From positions 31,093 to 95,092 of the forward strand of contig PBNZ01000043.1 of assembly GCA_002723275.1 (NCBI GenBank): DNA of 64,000 nucleotides, written 5' to 3'. Source of the stretch: Planctomycetaceae bacterium (GTDB lineage: Bacteria; Planctomycetota; Planctomycetia; Pirellulales; Pirellulaceae). Each line of letters opens with the position of its first letter. The stretch's first letter is position 1. The translations under genes were made by a program, and so were the position numbers. Below the pieces are notes generated by a model that was given only the letters and a program-made list of their open reading frames with translations, was not told where the DNA came from and made no database searches. Positions 7,286-16,066 of the stretch are shown here, one piece after another.

Positions 7286-10200
7286 TCAACGGGGATCGAC
7301 TTCAACGAATCTGATTGACTGTTCCACAACACCAACATCGTCGATGCCGTCGCCATCCCAATCTCCGACTACCGGACGACCGGGTGGCGCGGGAAGTACT
7401 TTGTCTCCATCATCGATACGGAAGTTGCGATTCGTATCAAGAATGAATTGGGTCCCGCGATACACGCCCAATTCATCGATACCATCTCCGTTGAAGTCAC
7501 CGACAACGGGTATATCGCCGACAGCACCAAATGTCTTTTCTTCGTCGACGTCGTTGAATTCTCCATCTCCATCGCTATCAAGGTGCCAACGACCACCCGC
7601 AAAGACGCCAATCGTGGCAACGCCATCACCATTCCAATCGCCCGCCACAGGGCGATCTCCAACCGCACCGAAGTGGAAGACATGATCAATGGAATCGGAC
7701 CGTGTTCGCCCGTGGGCGGAATGCTTAAGCGTCCGCTGCTGCTGCTGGTCTCGTTCCTGCGCGGACGGTAGGTTCTCAGGCTGATCCTTTAACTCTCGAC
7801 CTCGGTCTGGCAATCCTGCCTCACGACCAATCGCACGGGGATCTCCAGGCCACGCCAAACCGTAGATGCCGATATCGTGCTTGCCGTCACCGTCCCAATC
7901 GCCGGTCACGGGCAGATCACCTCGATGCCCCAACTTGGCCCACAAATCGTGGATATCCCATTGGCCGTCGCCATCAAGATCAATGAACCATTGTCCATCG
8001 GCAAAGACGCCAATTTGACTGAAGCCATCCCCGTTGAAGTCGCCTGCGATCGGCAATCCATGAGCGACACCGAAGATCTTTTCCAGGGTTTCTCCGTTGT
8101 CGAGGATAAGCGTCCACTTCAGTTGGTTTGCATCTTCGTTACTCCACGCGATCTCATATCCATCCGCGTCAAACCAAACGGGCCCACGTGCCGCAACCTC
8201 AAGTCCTTTACCACGAGGCATGCCGCCATCAATAATGCTGAGATGCCAGGTATTGGCCCAGGCCCCTTGAATGTTCCCGTAGGACTCGATTTCGTAGGCC
8301 AATAGATCCAAGTCACGTGATTGAATCGGCGGAATAACCGGTAGTTGAATCTGATAACGAGGAAGCGGAGCAACAGGATCGGGACCGTCGAAGGGAACAA
8401 TGACCGGTACGATGTAGGTCGAGTTATTAAAGACCAACTCACTAAAATTATTTTGCTCGGCCAATCGACCCGGCGGGAGTGCGATTCGTACGATCGCATC
8501 AAACTCGGGATCGGCTTTCAAGGACGACATGATAGCCGGATCCACTTCCTCGAATTGATTAATCGCCACCGAGGGCAACGTTCCTTCGGTATCAATTCCG
8601 TCGGTATAGCCTTCAGGCTGAATTTGATAGACGGCATAGTTACCCTTATGTAACGCTTCAAAAACGTAGAAGCCTTGACTGTCGGTCACCGTCGTAATCG
8701 GCCCATCCGGATAATGGCCGGGCAAAGCATATTCAGCAGCCGTGATCGGCAACCCTGTTACGCCATCCCTCAACTCAAGAACGACGCCTTCGATTCGCAG
8801 GTCATCGGAAGTCAACTGACCATCACGAATGGTTGAGATGTCCTCGGGCAGCGACTCACCATATTCCAATTCGATCACAGGTCCGTCCTGGAAGACAAAT
8901 CCGGAAATCGACGAGGGCGGCTCTTCACAGAAAGCGTAATTAAAAAACACATCGCCAGACTCGATTTCGATCTCTGATATCAAGTCTTCCTGGCGATCGT
9001 CGCCTCCGCCTGATCCAGCCCGCTGACCTCCCTGGAAAAAGTCTACGGGTTGAATCTCCCGCAACTGATAAGTGCCGGGAGCAAGATCCTCAAACAAAAA
9101 CCGACCGTCGTTGCCGGTGCTCATCGATTGCAGCAAAATTCCGTCATTCCAAAGTTCGACCTGCACCCCGGCCAACGGCATTTCGTTATCCTGCATCCGG
9201 CAGTCCGCATTCAGATCAGAGTGGACAATCCCGGCGATACTCGCGGAAAGCAATTCCCCGAAATTGTAGTTCACACCCTGCTCACCCCATCGCAATTCAA
9301 CTTCGGAAATCCGGTCGCCAGCGGCATCAGCCACTCCGACATTTCGTCCATCGATGGTCCCCACCGAATCAAGGCCATCATTCCAACCGACGGGTTGCTG
9401 TTCCACCAAAGAATACGTGCCGGCAGCGAGGCCTGTGAATTCGTAGTAGCCTGCCGCATCCGTCGTCGCCGTCGCCACGGCTCGTCCATTCTGATCTCGC
9501 AACTCGATGCGCGCGTTGGCGATCCCTTCTTCGCGCGCCGCATCGCGTTGCCCATCGTTGGACCGATCGTGATAGACAAACCCGGAAATATTGGCGGGAA
9601 GATGTTCGCAAAAATCGTAGTGGAGTCCTTGCTGTCCGGAGCCCAACCGAATATCGATAATCGAACTAGCCGTCGCAACGGCGCCGACCGTCAAACCATC
9701 AACCGCGCCAACATGAGCAGCACCGTCGATCAAGTATGACGGGGTATGCTCCACAATCGAATAGACACCTGGCAACAGGTCTAAGAATTGATAATTGCCA
9801 CGAATGTCAGTGCTTGTTGAATCAACGATGCGGCCTTCTGCATCGAGCAAATCAATGACGACATCGCTCAACCCACGATCTTCGTCCGCCGTTACCACGC
9901 AATCGCCGTTGACATCCGTCAGACGCACGTTGCCCTGGATCGAAACAGGTTCTGCTTCACAAAAATCATAGTCCGTGCCATGCTCACCCGAGGCCAACGT
10001 AATCTGATTAATCTGGCCCGGTCCGCCCACAAAACCTCGCGACAGACCATCGACGTTACCCGTCCGGGCTGCCCCATCGATCAAACCGTCGGGTGTGGTC
10101 TCCACAATGTGGTAGGTGCCGGGCGCAAGATCAACAAACTCATAGCGACCGTTTGCATCCGTGCGTGTCTCAGCAATCACCCGGCCCTGTTCGTCTTCGA

Positions 10201-11392
10201 GTCGCAGAATCGCATTGGCAATCGGTCGATGTTCACTGGAGTTGCCGAAGCAGGTTCCATCACTCGCCGCGAAATGGACTTCACCGGCCAAGGAAACCGG
10301 CAGGATTTCACCGAAATCATAATTCAATCCCACCGCACCATCGACAAGTTCGATCTCGTCGATCAGATCTCCCGGATTGATCGCTTGGCCAACCGTTTCA
10401 CCATCAACCGTACCAGCGCGGTCGCGTCCATCGAGATAGCCATCCGGCTGAGACACCTCGACGAGCTGATAGGAGCCCGGCATCAAGTCGGTGAATTCGT
10501 AGAAACCTTCGGCATTGGTAACCGCGATCACTGCTTCCTGATCGACGATGGTCTGCAGCGGAACCGCGCGGATCAACACTCCTGAGATCGGCTCTTCGCC
10601 GGCATCTCGCAATCCATCCTGATCTTGGTCGTGATAAACATGGCCACTGATCGCGACGGGAATGGGTTGCTGCTCAACTTCCAGAAAGGCACCAGCAGTA
10701 CGATCGCGTTTGCCTTGGTAATTATCGGGCGGCAGATCCAGTGACGATTCATCAAGCTGGTCGTCATATCGATTCTTAAAGATCACAGATCCATCAACAT
10801 CTTCAAACTGCGAAGCCGATAGATAAGCCATTAACGTCGAACCGTGGAACTCAACCCCCGAGGTGATGGGGTCAAAACCTTCGTTGACAATTGCCAGATC
10901 GGTTTCCTGCGGATCAATGAATTCCACTTCGTCGACGTCAATTGAGAATTCCAACAGTTCACCCGCGTGAAATCCTTCAAACTCCAACATCAGCTGCGAC
11001 GTGCCGTCTTCCACCGTCGCGGTAATTCGATCGATCCCCTCATGGCGAAGCAAGGAGAAGGGGAATGGCGTATCCGCACCCAGGCCTTGCGCAGAAGTAT
11101 CAAAGAATACGTCGCCCACGCCGAAACCCGCTTGAGCTTGATCACCGCTAATGACAATCTTGCGCAACTCGGTGCCGTCGACGCCGCCTTCAAAACTGAC
11201 CTGGATGACATCGCCCTGAATGTCGCTCCCAAGATCTTCCTCGATGTAAACCGCGCCTAAGCTCACGGGCGAAACACTCAACAAGAGTCTCGGTTCCATC
11301 AGCTCAATGCCTACCATGGCACGAGAGCTAGTGACGGCGCGTTGCCGTCGCTGCATTGTTCGTAAATGACGACGGATAGAATTGAACAACAT
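7286..11392 (-). CDS. Giant SdrD_B / VCBS-like repeat surface protein with LEPR-XLL leader
   Basis: A 1368-residue predicted extracellular protein. The basic N-terminus carries ELMEPRLLLS (about residues 30-39), the LEPR-XLL motif. After an all-beta region, six SdrD B-type (Cna-B/prealbumin-like) domains run from about residue 245 to 980; each has a G-x-V opening, a 'TDAxGxYEFxxLxPGTYxLVE' core and a 'YDFGE/YDFCE' ending. Four of these joints carry a cysteine (DFCE, AFCE). From about residue 1090 to the end lie FG-GAP/VCBS-like calcium repeats with DFNGDG, DLDGDG, DWDGDG and DSDGDG loops. A hydrophilic insert of about 60 residues, rich in Arg, Gln and Asp, interrupts this part near residue 1200. 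No PEP-CTERM or LPXTG anchor is present. It follows the WD40 gene by 36 bases and probably shares its operon. A structural or adhesive role is inferred. Confidence 0.92.
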   Translation of the reverse strand: MLFNSIRRHLRTMQRRQRAVTSSRAMVGIELMEPRLLLSVSPVSLGAVYIEEDLGSDIQGDVIQVSFEGGVDGTELRKIVISGDQAQAGFGVGDVFFDTSAQGLGADTPFPFSLLRHEGIDRITATVEDGTSQLMLEFEGFHAGELLEFSIDVDEVEFIDPQETDLAIVNEGFDPITSGVEFHGSTLMAYLSASQFEDVDGSVIFKNRYDDQLDESSLDLPPDNYQGKRDRTAGAFLEVEQQPIPVAISGHVYHDQDQDGLRDAGEEPISGVLIRAVPLQTIVDQEAVIAVTNAEGFYEFTDLMPGSYQLVEVSQPDGYLDGRDRAGTVDGETVGQAINPGDLIDEIELVDGAVGLNYDFGEILPVSLAGEVHFAASDGTCFGNSSEHRPIANAILRLEDEQGRVIAETRTDANGRYEFVDLAPGTYHIVETTPDGLIDGAARTGNVDGLSRGFVGGPGQINQITLASGEHGTDYDFCEAEPVSIQGNVRLTDVNGDCVVTADEDRGLSDVVIDLLDAEGRIVDSTSTDIRGNYQFLDLLPGVYSIVEHTPSYLIDGAAHVGAVDGLTVGAVATASSIIDIRLGSGQQGLHYDFCEHLPANISGFVYHDRSNDGQRDAAREEGIANARIELRDQNGRAVATATTDAAGYYEFTGLAAGTYSLVEQQPVGWNDGLDSVGTIDGRNVGVADAAGDRISEVELRWGEQGVNYNFGELLSASIAGIVHSDLNADCRMQDNEMPLAGVQVELWNDGILLQSMSTGNDGRFLFEDLAPGTYQLREIQPVDFFQGGQRAGSGGGDDRQEDLISEIEIESGDVFFNYAFCEEPPSSISGFVFQDGPVIELEYGESLPEDISTIRDGQLTSDDLRIEGVVLELRDGVTGLPITAAEYALPGHYPDGPITTVTDSQGFYVFEALHKGNYAVYQIQPEGYTDGIDTEGTLPSVAINQFEEVDPAIMSSLKADPEFDAIVRIALPPGRLAEQNNFSELVFNNSTYIVPVIVPFDGPDPVAPLPRYQIQLPVIPPIQSRDLDLLAYEIESYGNIQGAWANTWHLSIIDGGMPRGKGLEVAARGPVWFDADGYEIAWSNEDANQLKWTLILDNGETLEKIFGVAHGLPIAGDFNGDGFSQIGVFADGQWFIDLDGDGQWDIHDLWAKLGHRGDLPVTGDWDGDGKHDIGIYGLAWPGDPRAIGREAGLPDRGRELKDQPENLPSAQERDQQQQRTLKHSAHGRTRSDSIDHVFHFGAVGDRPVAGDWNGDGVATIGVFAGGRWHLDSDGDGEFNDVDEEKTFGAVGDIPVVGDFNGDGIDELGVYRGTQFILDTNRNFRIDDGDKVLPAPPGRPVVGDWDGDGIDDVGVVEQSIRFVEVDPR

Positions 11393-11428
11393 ACCGAGCT
11401 ACCTCCCTGTGCTCGATCGAATCGATAA

Positions 11429-12496
11429 TTAGCGGTCAATCGATGTTGACTGTGTCACGTTCTCGAGTGATTGCAGTTCTGAGATGTCTTCTTTCTGAGA
11501 ACGTTGATGAGCAATTTGGTTTTCCAATTCAGCAAGATTCCAGAGCCGCGCCGTCGTATCGTAACTTCCTGAAACAAGCCAGGTATGATTGACGTCTAAG
11601 GATGCAACCGAACCTGTGTGTCCGTCCAAGGTCGTCACCATTTCCTGGTCAACCAGATCCCAAATACGAATCTTGTTATCACTGCAAGCGGCAGCAAGTC
11701 GAGAATTTGGCAAAGCAGCCATCGAATAAATCAGGCCGCCCTTGGCGTTCAGACTGAAAAGCGAGCTTCCGGAATAGATGTCCCACGCACGAATCGTGCG
11801 ATCTTCGCTCGCCGTGAGCAAGTGTTGACCTCGGCGATCGAACGCGATGTCACGAATTCGCCGACGATGGGCTGGCAGCGTTCGCATCTCTTGGCCCTGC
11901 ACGAGATCCCAGATACGAATGCGTCCGTTACGACCGCCAACAGCAAGCCAACGATCATCGGGTGAAAAAGCAACACAGCGAGTATCTTGGCAGGGGGATA
12001 CCAACGACTGTTCGAGTTTCCAAGTTGTTGCATCGTAGACGTTAACCCGATCCGTAAAGCCGACCACGGCAATTCTGTCGCCTTGATGACTGAATTTGAC
12101 AGCGGCAACGGCAGCGGCCAAATCGTTCCAATCGGACAGCATCTCAGCCGAGTTCACATCCCAAACAATCACACGGCGATCATGCCCCCCACTCACCAAC
12201 AGATGACCGTCCTCCGAAAACGCAAGGCTACTGACCCAGTTCCGGTGTCCTTTGAATTCGTGGATGACCCGCTTTTCGACAAGATCCCAAACGCGGACTT
12301 TATGATCATCGCCGGCGAGTGCCAACCAGCGACCATTGGGGTGCCAAGAGACGGCCGTCAGGACAGGCGCATGCTGCCGATCGTCGCCGGCCTTAATCCG
12401 GATAACCCGGCTCTGGACCGCCAACTCTGCCGCCAAAACCGAGCCGACCTGACAAGCGATCAACCCCGTAACCATCAAGCATGTAATTCGACGCAT
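11429..12496 (-). CDS. Exported WD40-repeat protein, seven blades
   Basis: A 355-residue protein. ATG 12496 is chosen because it begins a clean signal peptide (MRRITCLMVTGLIACQVG, cleavage after VLAA) and GAGG lies 8 bases upstream; the longer frame to 12559 would hide it. Seven WD repeats follow, each ending in a WD-like dipeptide: VRVWDL, VIVWDV, VNVYDA, IRIWDL, IRAWDI, IRIWDL and ARLWNL, enough for one closed seven-bladed propeller. A short acidic, Ser/Gln-rich tail ends the chain. Propellers of this type are protein-binding platforms; no enzyme is attached. The large LEPR-XLL protein follows after 36 bases, so the two are likely co-expressed and may meet in the periplasm or at the surface. 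Confidence 0.9.
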   Translation of the reverse strand: MRRITCLMVTGLIACQVGSVLAAELAVQSRVIRIKAGDDRQHAPVLTAVSWHPNGRWLALAGDDHKVRVWDLVEKRVIHEFKGHRNWVSSLAFSEDGHLLVSGGHDRRVIVWDVNSAEMLSDWNDLAAAVAAVKFSHQGDRIAVVGFTDRVNVYDATTWKLEQSLVSPCQDTRCVAFSPDDRWLAVGGRNGRIRIWDLVQGQEMRTLPAHRRRIRDIAFDRRGQHLLTASEDRTIRAWDIYSGSSLFSLNAKGGLIYSMAALPNSRLAAACSDNKIRIWDLVDQEMVTTLDGHTGSVASLDVNHTWLVSGSYDTTARLWNLAELENQIAHQRSQKEDISELQSLENVTQSTSIDR

Positions 12497-12652
12497 CTCT
12501 GAAACCTCGTCTACGTTAGACGTCCTCTGACCACGAATTCCTCCTGGAGTTCCGCGCAACAGAAACCAGGAGCGCAGCGCACTAACTTCTGTATCGGTTA
12601 CGGAGAGCGGAAGGGTAAAACGAAACCCGAATGGTCAAACTTTGACGATTAC

Positions 12653-12683
12653 AAAAAATAGGCCAGGTGAATCACCTGACCTA
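12653..12683 (-). terminator. Terminator of the citrate synthase gene
   Basis: On the minus strand TAGGTCAGGTGA (12683-12672) pairs with TCACCTGGCCTA (12670-12659), with one G-T pair, and is followed by six T. It begins 29 bases after the citrate synthase stop codon. Confidence 0.9.
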
Positions 12684-12712
12684 TGGCTTGGTTTCGAACG
12701 CATCAATGCCTG

Positions 12713-14017
12713 CTAGCGATCATCAAGAGGCACAAATTCGCGGTGAGTGGGCCCCGTATAGATCTGCCGTGGTCGAGCGATCCGTTTATTGGGCGAGCCG
12801 TGCATTTCCATCCAGTGTGCAATCCAACCCGGCAGCCGTCCCATCGCGAACAGAACCGTGAACATTTGCATCGGAATGCCGATCGCTCGATAGATCACGC
12901 CGGAGTAGAAGTCAACGTTCGGATACAGCTTGCGTTCGACAAAGTAAGGATCGTTGAGAGCCACCTCTTCGAGCTTTTGAGCCACCTTAAACAACGGATC
13001 ATCAATGGAAAGCTTAGCAAGCAGTTTGTCGCATTGTTTCTTGATGAGCAGTGCGCGCGGATCGTAATTCTTGTAGACGCGGTGACCGAAGCCCATCAGT
13101 CGGAACTGGTGGGTCTTATCCTTGGCCATGGCGACATAACGTTCAACGTCACCGCCATCGGCAATGATTTGCTCAAGCATCGCCACAACTGCTTCATTCG
13201 CTCCACCATGCAATGGTCCCCAGAGGGCACAAATGCCAGCAGAGATGGAAGCAAATAGATTGGCGTCCGAAGAGCCAACCATCCGCACCGTCGACGTGCT
13301 GCAATTCTGTTCGTGATCGGCATGCACGATCAAGAGCATGTTGAGTGCGTGCACAAAATCTTCGTCCAGCTCGTAAGGTTCACTGGGCACGGAGAACATC
13401 ATCCGCAGAAAGTTCTCACAATACGTGAGGTCGTTCTGAGGATAGACGAACGGCTGTCCGAACGATTTCTTGTAAGCGTAAGCCGCGATCGTCGGTAACT
13501 TGGCGATCAACCGATGGATCGATACCTCGACTTGTTCTGGATCGCGAGGATCAAGTGAATCTTGATAAAAGGTCGAGAGAGCACCGACCACCGACGACAA
13601 GATCGCCATGGGGTGAGCATCACGAGGAAAACCGTTGTAGAACGATCGCATGTCCTCGTGCAGCATCGTGTGGCGTCGAATCGACATACGAAAGCGATGG
13701 AGCTGCTCCGGAGTCGGTAGATCACCGTAAATCAGGAGATAGCTACATTCCACGAAATCGCATTTGGACGCGAGGTCTTCAATGGCGTATCCCCGGTAAC
13801 GGAGGATGCCGTGTTCACCATCCAAAAATGTGATCTCGCTGGTGGTTGAGCCTGTATTGACAAAGCCCTCATCCAGCGTGATGGCTCCGGAGTTTCGTCG
13901 CAGCGTTGAGATATCAATCCCGCGCTCATTCTCCGTACCTTCAACGACAGGAAGCTCGAGCTCCTTACCGTCTAACCTCAGCTTCGCAACTCCTGCTGAG
14001 TTTGCAACTTCTGGCAT
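12713..14017 (-). CDS. gltA: Citrate synthase
   Basis: Condenses acetyl-CoA and oxaloacetate to citrate, the entry step of the TCA cycle. The 434-residue chain matches the length of the type II (E. coli-like) enzyme. The three catalytic residues are visible: His in GPLHGGANEAV, His in MGFGHRVYKNYDPRA and Asp in PNVDFYSGVIY. The substrate-binding HADHEQNCSTSTVR patch and the C-terminal RPRQIYTG are also typical. ATG 14017 is preferred because AAAGGA lies 8 bases upstream; ATG 14026 (three residues longer) is possible. The gene stands alone with its own terminator at 12653-12683. Confidence 0.97.
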   Translation of the reverse strand: MPEVANSAGVAKLRLDGKELELPVVEGTENERGIDISTLRRNSGAITLDEGFVNTGSTTSEITFLDGEHGILRYRGYAIEDLASKCDFVECSYLLIYGDLPTPEQLHRFRMSIRRHTMLHEDMRSFYNGFPRDAHPMAILSSVVGALSTFYQDSLDPRDPEQVEVSIHRLIAKLPTIAAYAYKKSFGQPFVYPQNDLTYCENFLRMMFSVPSEPYELDEDFVHALNMLLIVHADHEQNCSTSTVRMVGSSDANLFASISAGICALWGPLHGGANEAVVAMLEQIIADGGDVERYVAMAKDKTHQFRLMGFGHRVYKNYDPRALLIKKQCDKLLAKLSIDDPLFKVAQKLEEVALNDPYFVERKLYPNVDFYSGVIYRAIGIPMQMFTVLFAMGRLPGWIAHWMEMHGSPNKRIARPRQIYTGPTHREFVPLDDR

Positions 14018-14464
14018 CGACGTCATCCTTTCTCGCAAGATTCAAGATGCGTAGGTTGATTCGATCTAGTGGCGGACCCTCATCAGTGCCCTGCCGTGTT
14101 GTAGCTCCGTACCACGAACCCGTGTATTCGATCTTGACTGCCCCTGAGAGGGCTTCGAGTGATCGAGGGCACTACAACCGTCGGCATTGGAACGCCAACG
14201 GGACCGGCAGATGTCACGTTGATCCTGTGCATCTGAGCCGGGGGACACTGCGCCGCCGTGAGATGCAGTTTACCCGGCACAAGCCTTGGGGGCAATTCAC
14301 CCCCACGTCAAGAGTCGCAACCATTTTTAGATCAATGGGTTACGCAGGAGCTAGACATTGAGCAAAACAAGTAGCCCAGCGAAAAGATAGGGGAGAAAAC
14401 GGGGAAAACCAATCCCCTTTTCGGTGTCACGCTTCAGCATCCCGATTCAGCGTCGCTTTGCAAT
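14018..14464. other. Intergenic region before citrate synthase
   Basis: This 447-bp stretch should contain the citrate synthase promoter (minus strand, near 14040-14150) and the 3' end of the parvulin-like gene's transcript. A weak minus-strand hairpin, GGGG (14417-14414) with CCCC (14404-14401) followed by GTTTTC, may terminate the latter. Frames within it are not gene-like. Confidence 0.4.
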
Positions 14465-15880
14465 TCAGCGCTTCAAGGGGTCGTCCGATCGCCCATTGGC
14501 CATTTCGACGTTCTGCTGTTGTTGCTCGAAGAAATTCCAAACGTAGGTTTTCCCCTTGAGTTCTTGGAGCCATTGCTTGACCCGTTCATCCTGCTTCTGA
14601 AGCTTAAGTTTTTCACGAATTTCGACCTGAGCCTCGGCAAAGGGCACGACCCCCTCCTCCGTCCGCTCGACGACTCGCACGATATGAAAGCCCGTTTCAT
14701 CTTCCAGAATACGGCTCAGCTGATTCGAGGGCAGAGAGAAAATCGCGGACTCGAGCACATTCGAGCGAAGCGAGCCCGGCTCGGTCCAATCGTGAGCTCC
14801 ACCTCGGCTGGCGTTAAAGGTTTCAGATTCTTCACGAGCGACGGCCGTCCAGGATTTTCCTCGCAAAACCATATTGCCCATTCTGGCGACCTGTTTGTAG
14901 CTATCCTGCTTACTTCGTTCATCGCTGAACAAGGCCGATAGCTGTTCCCATTTGACCTTGGAAGGGAAGGCATATTCGTCTCGATGTTCTTGATAGTATT
15001 GCAACAGTTCGTCGTGGGTAATTTCCTCTTCGCGACGAGTTTCTCGTTGGATGATTTCACGGGCAGCCATTTGCTCAAAAAAACGTTGCCTCATTCGATC
15101 GAGCGATGATCCGAACGAGCGTAATCGCGCATCGAGATCACTCAGCGATTCCAAATCGGACTGCTCCAACATTTCCGGGAGTCTTTTTTCATCGAAAGCT
15201 TGAAAGATGTTAGCCCGCACCATCTCGAGCTGTTCAGGCTCTAACGATCTCCGAAACTCGAGGTAGACGGTTTTCTCTTCGATCAATGACGGAAGCATGC
15301 GTTCCATGAACATCAAACGCTGTGCTTCCAACTGTTCTTCACTCGCCCGTGTGGCATGAGGTGCGAGCATTTCGTTGATCCGGCCCAGCATGTCAGCAGC
15401 CAAAATTGGCTCAGATCCCACCATCGCCATGATCTGCGAGGACTTGATGATTTCGTCTTTTCTCTGAACGTTCCGTGAGAGCTGATCTGCTTCGGCGGTA
15501 ACGCCATTGGCTTGTGCTTCTTCGTTCCACCAATTCTGTTGCCCCGCCGCCGCGTCTCCCGCATTCAACGAGGACTGGTTGACTGGAGTTTGTGACGAAA
15601 CAAGACGGGTTGGGGGTTGGGCATTGCCACGATTTGCTGTGGTATTACCATCTGAGGGCAGCAGGCGACTGCGTCCAGGTTCGGTGAGGCGTCCAGCGCC
15701 GGCCTCGGCAGGCCAGGGAATATCTCCTTTTGAGGGCGCACGCTCCTGCGCAGTGGCGAGCGGCGTAAAACACATCAAAATCGCCAATAGCAAGCCACGA
15801 CGGCAGCCGTGAAGGATTGTATTGGGGAGATTCTGTACGTATTGAATGTCATGCAGCGCGTTGAATATCAACGTGACCAC
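14465..15880 (-). CDS. Periplasmic parvulin-like foldase (PpiC/SurA type)
   Basis: A 471-residue exported protein. A hydrophobic segment, RGLLLAILMCFTPLATAQ (about residues 28-45), is the signal peptide, followed by a disordered Pro/Ser/Gln-rich linker to about residue 130, a SurA-N-like helical chaperone part (about 145-290) and a parvulin-like domain (about 300-405) with SRGGAHDWTEPGSL and DETGFHIVRV. Family members assist folding of exported proteins and may isomerise prolyl bonds. The first parvulin strand, normally a 'xHIL' with the active-site histidine, reads WEQLSALF here, so isomerase activity is doubtful. The GTG at 15880 lacks a clear ribosome binding site, so the start is uncertain. 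The gene lies 186 bases downstream of mfd on the same strand. Confidence 0.85.
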   Translation of the reverse strand: MVTLIFNALHDIQYVQNLPNTILHGCRRGLLLAILMCFTPLATAQERAPSKGDIPWPAEAGAGRLTEPGRSRLLPSDGNTTANRGNAQPPTRLVSSQTPVNQSSLNAGDAAAGQQNWWNEEAQANGVTAEADQLSRNVQRKDEIIKSSQIMAMVGSEPILAADMLGRINEMLAPHATRASEEQLEAQRLMFMERMLPSLIEEKTVYLEFRRSLEPEQLEMVRANIFQAFDEKRLPEMLEQSDLESLSDLDARLRSFGSSLDRMRQRFFEQMAAREIIQRETRREEEITHDELLQYYQEHRDEYAFPSKVKWEQLSALFSDERSKQDSYKQVARMGNMVLRGKSWTAVAREESETFNASRGGAHDWTEPGSLRSNVLESAIFSLPSNQLSRILEDETGFHIVRVVERTEEGVVPFAEAQVEIREKLKLQKQDERVKQWLQELKGKTYVWNFFEQQQQNVEMANGRSDDPLKR

Positions 15881-16066
15881 CCTGTCCGTTTGATGCGATT
15901 TCGATTGGAACGACCGGTGCTCTGAGCAAGTCGGCCCCTCATCTCATGGCTTCATGCGAAGCTTTCAACTGCAGGACTCATCGGAGTCCCAACTCGTCCG
16001 TACCCACGAAAACAAGAGCAAGTCGGCGAACGCGGGAGAGCGAGGCGGGGGGATTCTAGAGAGCGT

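Noticed and set aside
9050-10585. Long plus-strand frames (229 and 201 codons) within the SdrD_B gene
   Set aside because: Antisense shadows of repeat-rich coding DNA; no start signals.
14396-14421. Rho-independent terminator after the parvulin-like gene
   Set aside because: Only four G-C pairs with a bulge and an interrupted T-run; too weak to list as a separate feature.
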